A DNA stretch of 22,684 nucleotides, taken from a virus. The translations under genes were made by a program, and so were the position numbers. The number at the start of each line of letters is the position of its first letter. The first letter of the stretch is position 1. The notes beneath the pieces are model-generated. The model saw only the letters and a program-made list of their open reading frames with translations. It did not search any database and was not told the origin of the DNA. This document shows positions 1 to 6,024 of the stretch, in pieces. The stretch spans positions 1 through 22,684 of the IMG/VR virus record IMGVR_UViG_3300025137_008070; one strand, 5' to 3'.

Positions 1-1
1 T

Positions 2-1912
2 AAGCATATTGACCATTTAGAAGAAAATATACTTAATAAAGGTAAGCAAGGTGTTATAGAAGCTATTAACCAAATAGAATCTTCTATATCATATTTTGTC
101 GATGAATCTGATTATAAAATATCTACTAAGTTTGATGGAGCACCTGCTATTGTTGCAGGTATTGATACTAATAATAAATTTTTCGTAGCTAGTAAGTCAG
201 CTTTCGCTAAAAACCCTAAAATTAATTATACAGAACAAGATATTACCGAAAATCATGGTACAGGTGGATTGGCTGATAAGTTAAAATTAGCTTTACGGTA
301 TTTACCGTCTTTAAACCTTAAAGGTATATATCAAATGGATTATATGTTTGATCCGCAAATGAAAGTGTATGAAACACCAGAAACAATTGACGGTGTTAAA
401 AATGAAAATAAATTTTTAACCTTTACCCCTAATACTATTAAATATGCTGTTACAGAAAATAGCCCATATGGAGATCAAATAGCTAGGTCCAAGATAGGTG
501 TTGCAGTTCATATTGAATATATGGTGCAAAATGGTATATTGAAAGTAAAAAAATATACTTCTTCAACAGATGAATTTTCACCATCTAATACAGTATTTGT
601 TTTTAACGTACTAGCAAATAAAGCCAAAAATAGTAAATCTTCTTTTAGTAAATTACTCTTAAAAGATGTAAAAACAAAAAAGAAACAGCTACTTAAATTA
701 GCCGATAAGGTCGATTTTAGTTCACTAGATGATTATACAAGTACTCTTAAATCTTATATTAATTCTGAAATAAGATCAGGTAGATTCTTAGAAGATACAT
801 CGATATCTACTGAAGAATATGTTAACTATATTAGTGGTAGATTTACTAAAGAGTTGGAAAGACTAAAAAGTGAAAAAGGTAAGGTAAAAAAGCAAGAGCA
901 GATGAAATCGACATTAAAATCTCTTAAAATACTTAAACCTTCTATTAAAAATGCTTTCGAAATTACTAAAATTATTGCTAATTTAAAAAATAATTTAATT
1001 AAAATTTTTAATGAAATAACAAAAAATGATTTGTTAGGTACATATCTTGATGAAAGCCCTAATAACTGGCAAACAACTGCTCCTGAAGGTTTTGCTTTAT
1101 CAAAAGTTACTGCTGATGGTGCAGAAATTACTAAAATGGTAGATAGAGAAGAATTTAGCCGAGCTAATTTTGGTACCGGTAAACCAACATCTCCAGAAAA
1201 TCAAGAATCTTATATTAGCAACCCGCCTATGTTTAATACAGGTGAAGGTACAAGACTACAAAAGCGGTCAACTTTTGGGGAAATGTATAAAATTATTAAA
1301 GAGTTTGAAGATGCTGAAGATTTAACAAAAACAGTAGTTATTTACCCAGGAAGATTTCACCCATTCCATAAAGGTCATGCGTCTGTTTATAATAAATTGA
1401 AACAACAATTTCCAGCAGCAGATGTATTCGTCTCTACATCTGGTAAAACTAACGATACAAATTCGCCGTTTGAATTCGAAGAAAAGAAAATGATGATACA
1501 AAGTGCTGGTATCGACCCACAATTTGTTGAAATGACAGCTAACCCATATTTGGCTAAAGAAATAACTGAAAGATATGATTTAGATAAAACTAAAGTTATA
1601 TTTGCTGTTTCTGAAAAGGATATGGAAGGTGATAAACCACGCTTTAAATTTGGTTTAAAGAAAGACGGTACTCCTAGTTACTTTCAACCATATGATAAAT
1701 CTAAAAAATTAACTAGTGGGGATAAACACGGTTATATTGCAACTTTACCTACTATGGATTTTAGTATTCTTGGTAAAGATATTAGAAGTGCATCTCAAAT
1801 AAGAGAATTATATAAAAATTCTGATGAACAAGGTAGAAGAGACCTTATTCAAGACCTATACGGTTCACTAGACGAAGAGGTAAAAAGAATATTTGACAAT
1901 AAGCTAATTTAA
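2..1912 (+). CDS. DUF6267-like protein: KxDG nucleotidyltransferase-like N-part fused to NMN adenylyltransferase-like C-part (5' partial)
   Basis: The frame is open from the left edge, so the true start lies outside; 636 residues are visible. A TTG at 269 is inside the conserved domain and is not the start. Visible residues 43-46 are K-F-D-G followed by A-P-A, and then F-F-V-A-S-K. This order resembles motifs I and Ia of covalent nucleotidyltransferases (ligases, capping enzymes), and the block is recognisable as the DUF6267 family of T4-like marine phages. Residues 450-459 read GRFHPFHKGH, the HxGH nucleotide-binding motif of NMN/cytidylyl transferases, and residues 593-602 (DIRSASQIRE) resemble their ISxTxIR motif. 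The middle (about 200-350) is Lys-rich and helical-looking. The gene shares a TTAA stop overlap with the convergent minus-strand gene. That the C-part binds ATP and a mononucleotide is family knowledge; that the N-part forms a lysyl-nucleotide is my inference. Its role in phage particles is unknown. Confidence 0.85.
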   Translation, partial: KHIDHLEENILNKGKQGVIEAINQIESSISYFVDESDYKISTKFDGAPAIVAGIDTNNKFFVASKSAFAKNPKINYTEQDITENHGTGGLADKLKLALRYLPSLNLKGIYQMDYMFDPQMKVYETPETIDGVKNENKFLTFTPNTIKYAVTENSPYGDQIARSKIGVAVHIEYMVQNGILKVKKYTSSTDEFSPSNTVFVFNVLANKAKNSKSSFSKLLLKDVKTKKKQLLKLADKVDFSSLDDYTSTLKSYINSEIRSGRFLEDTSISTEEYVNYISGRFTKELERLKSEKGKVKKQEQMKSTLKSLKILKPSIKNAFEITKIIANLKNNLIKIFNEITKNDLLGTYLDESPNNWQTTAPEGFALSKVTADGAEITKMVDREEFSRANFGTGKPTSPENQESYISNPPMFNTGEGTRLQKRSTFGEMYKIIKEFEDAEDLTKTVVIYPGRFHPFHKGHASVYNKLKQQFPAADVFVSTSGKTNDTNSPFEFEEKKMMIQSAGIDPQFVEMTANPYLAKEITERYDLDKTKVIFAVSEKDMEGDKPRFKFGLKKDGTPSYFQPYDKSKKLTSGDKHGYIATLPTMDFSILGKDIRSASQIRELYKNSDEQGRRDLIQDLYGSLDEEVKRIFDNKLI

Positions 1913-2460
1913 GCTCCTGCGTAACCTGTATTTTTAGCGGTTCGGGTGTCATTTAATTCATCAACTTCCACTCTATCATCATCTGGATCTTGCTCGTCTT
2001 CAACATCAGCATCTAACTTATCATACTCTAAAGCATGATATACTGATGATAGGTAATCAGCAGCTTTTGTAATTTTAGAAGCTGTCCAACCTTCTAAATT
2101 CTCTAAATTCTCCATATGGTTAAATAACTTGGTCGCATATTCAGCAGCTTTAAGTAATTCGGATCTTGCCATATCTAATTCTCCATCGTAATCATCAGTA
2201 TCGTGGTCATCGCAACCACAATCACTTCCACACCCATCTTCCTCACCAGCTTGAATATAAACTGTTTCTTCCTCTTTCTCTGCATCTTCACAATCTGATG
2301 AATCTCCTCTATCATCAATTTTAAGTACCACTACCTTTGAAGCAGTATTTTGAGAACCTGGTCCAGGTACATTTACCATTTTACCGACCATGGGACCCAT
2401 ACCCATATTTTCATTTAATGTTTTATATTGTTCAAATATTAGATTAGCCTCGTTATTCAT
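1909..2460 (-). CDS. Acidic Asp/Glu-rich phage protein with a CGxDCGC cluster, probably virion-associated
   Basis: This is a 183-residue protein if it starts at the ATG at 2460. An upstream in-frame ATG at 2490 would add ten residues, but that would put the TAAATA promoter element (2466-2473) inside the gene and overlap the divergent gene, so 2460 is preferred. The N-terminus (MNNEANLIFEQYK) resembles that of other phage structural proteins and holds an I-F-E site. The middle is strongly acidic, with a short Cys-rich stretch (C-G-S-D-C-G-C-D-D-H-D) that could bind a metal. The C-terminal half holds a helical domain containing ARSELLKAAEYA and SKITKAADYLSSVYH, which I recall as conserved in T4-like marine phages without an assigned function. 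A second acidic tail rich in D/E follows. It is the only minus-strand gene in the left part of the window. The function is unknown. Confidence 0.7.
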   Translation of the reverse strand: MNNEANLIFEQYKTLNENMGMGPMVGKMVNVPGPGSQNTASKVVVLKIDDRGDSSDCEDAEKEEETVYIQAGEEDGCGSDCGCDDHDTDDYDGELDMARSELLKAAEYATKLFNHMENLENLEGWTASKITKAADYLSSVYHALEYDKLDADVEDEQDPDDDRVEVDELNDTRTAKNTGYAGA

Positions 2461-2465
2461 ATTAT

Positions 2466-2473
2466 TATTTAAT
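2466..2473 (-). promoter_or_regulatory. T4-late-type promoter element ATTAAATA for the 2460 gene
   Basis: On the minus strand this reads ATTAAATA, followed by exactly five bases (ATAAT) and the ATG at 2460. It matches T4 late promoters (TATAAATA) except for the second base pair region, and it has the same N5 spacing as five other starts here. It overlaps the divergent plus-strand element by three bases. Confidence 0.55.
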
Positions 2474-2478
2474 AAATA
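2471..2478 (+). promoter_or_regulatory. T4-late-type promoter element AATAAATA for the 2484 gene
   Basis: AATAAATA differs from the T4 late consensus TATAAATA by one base. Five bases (ATTAA) separate it from the ATG at 2484. Because the T4 element is centred about ten bases upstream of the start site, transcription would begin at the ATG itself. There is no Shine-Dalgarno sequence. Confidence 0.6.
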
Positions 2479-2483
2479 ATTAA

Positions 2484-2795
2484 ATGACATTCGACAAACT
2501 ATATACTTCTCTTATAGAAGCATTCGACGAAGACGCAGAATATAAAGGTAGAAAAGTAACTCTCAATAAACCTACAAGAGGCGATGTAAAGAAATTTAAG
2601 GTATATGTTAAAAATCCTAAGACTGGTAACGTAAAAAAGGTTAATTTCGGTCATGGTGGTACATCTGCTAAAAGAAAAACAATGAGAATACGTAAATCAA
2701 ACCCTGCAGCTCGTAGATCCTTCAGGGCACGTCATAAATGTGATCAAAAGAAGGATAGAACAACTGCAGGCTACTGGTCATGCAAAAAATGGTAA
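2484..2795 (+). CDS. Small basic phage protein with capsid-targeting-type N-terminus
   Basis: This 103-residue protein is very rich in Lys and Arg. The first 13 residues (MTFDKLYTSLIEA) form a short amphipathic leader ending in L-I-E before Ala. That fits the (L/I)-x-E cleavage site of T4 prohead protease gp21, and T4 internal proteins carry a similar leader (MKTYQEFIAE then A). The body holds a Lys-rich section and then ARRSFRARHKCD and TTAGYWSCKKW. I recall these Cys/Trp blocks from small proteins of T4-like marine phages, with no known function. A histone-like, DNA-associated internal head protein is my inference from charge, leader and context. It is the first of four consecutive small basic genes and is probably expressed late from the element at 2471-2478. 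Confidence 0.8.
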   Translation: MTFDKLYTSLIEAFDEDAEYKGRKVTLNKPTRGDVKKFKVYVKNPKTGNVKKVNFGHGGTSAKRKTMRIRKSNPAARRSFRARHKCDQKKDRTTAGYWSCKKW

Positions 2796-2801
2796 TTTAT
2801 T

Positions 2802-2936
2802 ATGAAGACATTTAAAATATTTTTTGAAGATAGATGTAAAAGAAAAGCTGATAGCGTATATGGTAAAAAGACTTCAGCATATAAATCGGGGGCAATCGTT
2901 AGATGCCGTAAAGGTAAAATTTGGAAAAAGAAATGA
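2802..2936 (+). CDS. 44-residue basic protein with SAYASG-type block and capsid-targeting-type leader
   Basis: This gene is very short and easily missed. It starts at the ATG six bases after the previous stop and ends with TGA overlapping the next ATG (ATGA). The protein begins MKTFKIFFED, very like the T4 internal-protein leader MKTYQEFIAE, with a predicted cut after F-F-E. The remaining 34 residues include C-K-R-K, then KTSAYKSGAIVRCRKGKIW. This matches the recurrent S-A-Y-x-S-G-x-(V/I)-V-(R/K)-C-R block that I know from small proteins of T4-like marine phages. The product would be a peptide of about 34 residues with two cysteines and high positive charge. Coding is supported by the leader, the recognisable block and the exact ATGA coupling on its 3' side. 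Its function is unknown; a packaged internal peptide is inferred. Confidence 0.75.
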   Translation: MKTFKIFFEDRCKRKADSVYGKKTSAYKSGAIVRCRKGKIWKKK

Positions 2937-3094
2937 ATCAATTCGATACAATATTAGAAAGCTTATGGGCTAACATTAACAAGAAGAAAAAGTCTGGTAG
3001 AAAATCTGCAAGAAAAGGTTCAAAAGCTTACAAGGCTGCGAAAAAATCAGGTGATAAATTGCATGCTAATAAAGAGCGTAAAGCTGGTAAATAA
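2933..3094 (+). CDS. 53-residue Lys-rich protein, probable internal head protein
   Basis: This short gene has an ATGA overlap with the preceding one and a TAATG overlap with the following one, so the four small genes form one translationally coupled run. The N-terminus MNQFDTILES holds an I-L-E site before Ser, like the leaders of its neighbours. From residue 17 onward it is an almost pure Lys/Arg/Ala/Gly/Ser sequence (about 20 basic residues), resembling bacterial and chlamydial histone-like tails, with no cysteine. No catalytic motif is present. DNA binding or charge neutralisation inside the capsid is my inference. No family name can be given with confidence. Confidence 0.72.
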   Translation: MNQFDTILESLWANINKKKKSGRKSARKGSKAYKAAKKSGDKLHANKERKAGK

Positions 3095-3369
3095 TGAATT
3101 TTGATAATCTAGTTGAATACTATTTAACTGAGGCTAGTGATAGTTTACACCAATGGTTTAAACGTGGTGGTAAAGATCCAAAAACAGGTAAAAAATTTAG
3201 TGGTTGGATAAATTGTAAAACTGGAGGTCCTTGCGGTAGAAAATCAAAAAAATCAGGAGGTAGTTACCCAGCATGTAGACCTACTAAAGCTGCATGTAAA
3301 AAAATAAAAGGCAAGATGTATAAAAAGAAAAGTTCAAAGAGGGTATCCTGGAAGAAAAAAGGTAAATAA
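3094..3369 (+). CDS. Basic Cys-rich DUF5872-like phage protein with capsid-targeting-type leader
   Basis: This 91-residue protein has a leader MNFDNLVEYYLTEAS ending in L-T-E before Ala, a good gp21-type cleavage site. The body contains KDPKTGKKFSGWINCKTGGP and then CGRK...SGGSYPACRPT and AACKK. This Gly/Cys/Pro pattern with four or five cysteines I associate with DUF5872, a small domain in large phages and some giant viruses. The C-terminus is a Lys/Arg/Ser tail with W. The cysteine spacing could bind zinc, but that is not established. It is the last gene of the small-basic-protein run and shares one base with the previous stop. The same leader type on unrelated bodies in this run is the strongest hint of co-packaging. 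Confidence 0.8.
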   Translation: MNFDNLVEYYLTEASDSLHQWFKRGGKDPKTGKKFSGWINCKTGGPCGRKSKKSGGSYPACRPTKAACKKIKGKMYKKKSSKRVSWKKKGK

Positions 3370-3376
3370 TTAAATA
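3369..3376 (+). promoter_or_regulatory. T4-late-type promoter element ATTAAATA for the 3382 gene
   Basis: ATTAAATA, then ATAGT, then the ATG at 3382: exactly five bases again. It overlaps the TAA stop of the previous gene (3367-3369) by a single base and has no ribosome binding site. Confidence 0.6.
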
Positions 3377-3381
3377 ATAGT

Positions 3382-4104
3382 ATGGCACACAACAATAATA
3401 TCGGTAAGATAACATCTACTAACGTGGCACCGAAAGGTACAGGAGCTAATCTTAGTACCACAACTGATAGTGGTAGTATATTAGGTTTAAGATATATTAA
3501 AGATAGTTCTAGTGGTGGTTCATCAGGTACGGGTGTAGCTCCAACTAATTTAGGCTCGATAGCTATTAAAGACTGGTTTGAGACATATGTTGGTAGTTTA
3601 GGTAATTATACTAATTCAAGCGGTGGTGATACTGATTTAAAGTGGGGCGATTATCGAGGTGCTACTATTTTAGGTATGAAGCTAAAAGCAAAAAATGAAT
3701 CTGCATCAAGGTATAAAAATGATGATAATGCTCAATTACAAATAACACCATTAAATGGTAGTGGTGTAGCTGGTGCATATACAATCACAGTCGGGGGATC
3801 ATCAGTTACCTCAAGTGGTAGTCGAGGTACTACATATACATCTGGTGGTTTTGGTAGCGATTCAACGGTAGCTGTTGTATTAACTGATACTAATACTGGT
3901 ACTTCTATTAGTATGCAGTGGACCACTGCATATGATAACGGGTCAACGAGTATTAGAGGCAGTGGTACCGTGGCTGGTCCAGAATTTCAATTCTTTTTTA
4001 CTGGTGCTACTGGCACAGCTTTTGGACCAACCAACGGTCTTTACTTTTTTAACGGAGTTGCGGCAAGTAGAGGATATGGGGTAGGTTACCCTGGTACCGG
4101 GTAA
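3382..4104 (+). CDS. Gly/Ser/Thr-rich probable virion structural protein (tail or fibre type)
   Basis: This 240-residue protein has low lysine content, many Gly, Ser, Thr and short hydrophobic beta-like repeats, and no cysteine. Residues around 85-100 (KWGDYRGATILGMKLKAKN) and the C-terminal Tyr/Phe/Gly-rich part (FFTGATG, GLYFFNGVAASRG) look like the beta-rich modules of phage fibre or tail-decorating proteins. I do not recognise a specific family. Unlike its left neighbours it has no capsid-targeting-type leader. It has its own late-type promoter element. Codon use is slightly richer in G/C than the island that follows, as expected for a structural gene. Host recognition is possible but not supported by any motif. 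Confidence 0.7.
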   Translation: MAHNNNIGKITSTNVAPKGTGANLSTTTDSGSILGLRYIKDSSSGGSSGTGVAPTNLGSIAIKDWFETYVGSLGNYTNSSGGDTDLKWGDYRGATILGMKLKAKNESASRYKNDDNAQLQITPLNGSGVAGAYTITVGGSSVTSSGSRGTTYTSGGFGSDSTVAVVLTDTNTGTSISMQWTTAYDNGSTSIRGSGTVAGPEFQFFFTGATGTAFGPTNGLYFFNGVAASRGYGVGYPGTG

Positions 4105-4105
4105 G

Positions 4106-4133
4106 TTGTTTTCCAGCAGTTTTTGCATATAAT
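4106..4133 (+). promoter_or_regulatory. Sigma70-like promoter opening the accessory island
   Basis: TTGTTT at 4106-4111, a 16-base spacer, then TATAAT at 4128-4133, five bases before the ATG at 4139. The 16-base spacer is the same as in the promoters at 15077 and 22062. The -35 matches the consensus only in TTG. It lies within the 34-base gap after the structural gene. Host-polymerase (early) expression of the island is inferred. Confidence 0.45.
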
Positions 4134-4138
4134 ATATT

Positions 4139-4993
4139 ATGGCAACCCTTAAAGAGCTACTGACTGAAGATGCATCTAAATACATTTGTAGAATACAAAT
4201 AGGTAATTTAACAATACCTTATACAAATATTAAAAAGTTTAATTCAAATAATTTAGTTGTAGATAAACCTACCGATATTGTATTATATAACATTATTACT
4301 GATAAAGTTGATACTATTGATGTAAATTCTATAGTTAAATATACAGTATTGCATAGAGATGATGAGAATAAAAATGAAACTGCAGAATTATCTTTGTTTA
4401 ATGAATATAAAGAAATTATTAAAGATAAAAATGTATATGATAAAATTTTATATAAAGATGTAGTTAGTCATAATTTACATAAAGTATTAAATTTATTTAA
4501 CTTTTCAATTAATAGTGATAATATTATAAACAACAAACCTTTTGATGAAGAAAGAGAAACTATTATATCAAGTTTTATCAAAATAATTCAAAATAAAGTC
4601 GATAAAACGTTATTAGAGTTAGATGAACTTCTAACAAAAACAGATGATGAAGAAGATATTGAAGATATAAACAATATAAAAGAAATCTTTAATGATGTGG
4701 TAAGCGATATGGATCTTAGTGAATTAAATACTTTTACTGATTTGACTGATAACTGGCCACCGTTATTATTACCGTTACCTGATGTAATGACAAATGCTTT
4801 TAACTCCCCTACAACATTTGTAACTGAAGATACTATCGATGAACATATACAAGTAATTGAATCTATAGAAAATATTACTGATAAAGATATGTTATCTAAT
4901 TTTTTAAAAATTTTAGAAAATAATAAAAGTAAATTAACTGACTATCATTATAATACCCTCTATAAAGCAATTAACGATAATTATATATTGTAG
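4139..4993 (+). CDS. Hypothetical protein leading the radical SAM island
   Basis: This 284-residue protein is not recognised. The N-terminus MATLKELLTEDAS has the look of a capsid-targeting leader (L-T-E before Asp), and residues 16-75 look like a small beta domain. Residues 85-200 are helical and charged, with a D/E cluster at about 168-177. A Pro/Leu patch (NWPPLLLPLPDVM) lies near 206-218, and the C-terminus is helical. There is no cysteine cluster and no membrane segment. Its last codons and stop sit inside a 10-bp perfect inverted repeat that also holds the ribosome binding site of the next gene, so the two are probably translationally coupled. It could be a virion protein left of the island boundary or a partner/substrate of the radical SAM enzymes; the sequence does not decide. 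Confidence 0.7.
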   Translation: MATLKELLTEDASKYICRIQIGNLTIPYTNIKKFNSNNLVVDKPTDIVLYNIITDKVDTIDVNSIVKYTVLHRDDENKNETAELSLFNEYKEIIKDKNVYDKILYKDVVSHNLHKVLNLFNFSINSDNIINNKPFDEERETIISSFIKIIQNKVDKTLLELDELLTKTDDEEDIEDINNIKEIFNDVVSDMDLSELNTFTDLTDNWPPLLLPLPDVMTNAFNSPTTFVTEDTIDEHIQVIESIENITDKDMLSNFLKILENNKSKLTDYHYNTLYKAINDNYIL

Positions 4994-5000
4994 AGGGTAT
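4953..5000 (+). promoter_or_regulatory. Inverted repeat sequestering the ribosome binding site of the first radical SAM gene
   Basis: ATACCCTCTA (4953-4962) is perfectly complementary to TAGAGGGTAT (4991-5000), with three more inner pairs possible (one G-U) and a 22-base loop. The right arm carries the stop codon of the upstream gene, the AGAGGG Shine-Dalgarno-like sequence and the first two bases of the ATG at 4999. A ribosome finishing the upstream gene would open the stem, so coupling or translational control is likely. No U-run follows, so it is not a standard terminator. Confidence 0.6.
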
Positions 5001-6024
5001 GAATGTTAATAATTTAAGTATTAAAAATTTTGATGTCGATTACGAAACAAAAAGATGTAATCGAGCGAAATTAGATACTGGATTTCACTGCAATTATAAG
5101 TGTGAATTTTGTTATTACATAGATAGGCTAGATGTTAAAACCCCATTTTCTACAATACAGCAACGTATTAATATACTTCATAAATATGGTATTTCCGAAG
5201 TAGACTTATCTGGAGGTGAAAGTTCAATACATAAAGATTGGTTTAAAATACTAGATTATTGCAATGAAAGATTTGATAATATTAGTTGTTTAAGTAATGG
5301 TTCAGTCTTTTCTAACGAAAAGTTTTTATTAAAATCAAAAAAGCATGGTCTAAAAGAAATATTATTTAGTTTACATGGTTATAATGAAGAAGTGCATGAT
5401 GATATAGTAGGTAGAAAAAATGGTTGGAAGAAAATACATAAAGCTATTAAACTATGTAAGAAACATGATATAAAAGTTAGGATTAATTGCACAGTATATC
5501 AAAAAAATTACAAAGGTTTAGTAGAATATGCTGATATTATAAAGGAAATACAACCATTTCAAGTTAACTTTTTAACGTTAAACTACTGGGATGCCAATAA
5601 AACATTCGAACCTATTGATGATTACGAAGGTCTTACAGATAAAATAAAACAGTGTATTGATCTTATCGTAAATGATACAAAATATATTAATGTAAGATAT
5701 ACCCCTTACTGCTATATGAAGGGTTATGAAAAATATGTATGTAATCAGTATCAACATGTGTATGATATATATGATTGGAATAAGGAAATATATGATTATG
5801 ATGTAGATTTAACTAAAACATACACTGAAAAAGAAAAAATAGATTTAGGTTATTTAAAAGCACAAGACGGTCGACTAGATGGGTGTAAGAAACCTATTAA
5901 ATGTATAAGATGTAAATATTTTAACATCTGCGATGGTATTGAACAGCAACTAGATATAGAAGTACACCCTGAAGAAGGGGAAAAAATTACTGATGTAAAT
6001 TTTTATAGAAAAGATTTTTATTAA
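4999..6024 (+). CDS. Radical SAM enzyme 1 (MoaA/SPASM-like)
   Basis: This is a 341-residue iron-sulfur enzyme expected to cleave S-adenosylmethionine to a 5'-deoxyadenosyl radical. Cys31, Cys35 and Cys38 form the CxxxCxxC cluster-binding motif (CNYKCEFC), and residues 72-74 are the SAM-contacting G-G-E. A partial TIM barrel follows, with the usual N-G-S and H-G strands (LSNGS, FSLHGYNEEVHD). The C-terminus has Cys296, 302, 305 and 311, compatible with an auxiliary iron-sulfur cluster as in SPASM/Twitch proteins. It is the first of six different radical SAM genes and is the only one with a clear Shine-Dalgarno sequence, which is hidden in a hairpin. The substrate is unknown; nearby glycosyltransferases make a sugar, glycan or peptide substrate possible. 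Confidence 0.88.
   Translation: MNVNNLSIKNFDVDYETKRCNRAKLDTGFHCNYKCEFCYYIDRLDVKTPFSTIQQRINILHKYGISEVDLSGGESSIHKDWFKILDYCNERFDNISCLSNGSVFSNEKFLLKSKKHGLKEILFSLHGYNEEVHDDIVGRKNGWKKIHKAIKLCKKHDIKVRINCTVYQKNYKGLVEYADIIKEIQPFQVNFLTLNYWDANKTFEPIDDYEGLTDKIKQCIDLIVNDTKYINVRYTPYCYMKGYEKYVCNQYQHVYDIYDWNKEIYDYDVDLTKTYTEKEKIDLGYLKAQDGRLDGCKKPIKCIRCKYFNICDGIEQQLDIEVHPEEGEKITDVNFYRKDFY

Noticed and set aside
269-271. TTG at 269 as start of the DUF6267-like gene
   Set aside because: The upstream frame is open to the edge and encodes the conserved KxDG block, so the start must be to the left.
1322-1522. Antisense open frame of 66 codons in the NMNAT-like domain
   Set aside because: It is opposite a conserved motif-bearing gene and has no recognisable features; the same applies to antisense frames at 3264-3461, 3732-3926, 3943-4185, 12324-12518, 13155-13388 and 13630-13848.
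4090-4100. GGTACC palindrome at the end of the 3382 gene
   Set aside because: It is a short restriction-type palindrome of the kind that recurs in Gly-Thr codons, without a stem or loop worth assigning.
4953-5000. Hairpin as a transcription terminator
   Set aside because: There is no U-run after the stem and the downstream gene overlaps it; translational coupling explains it better.
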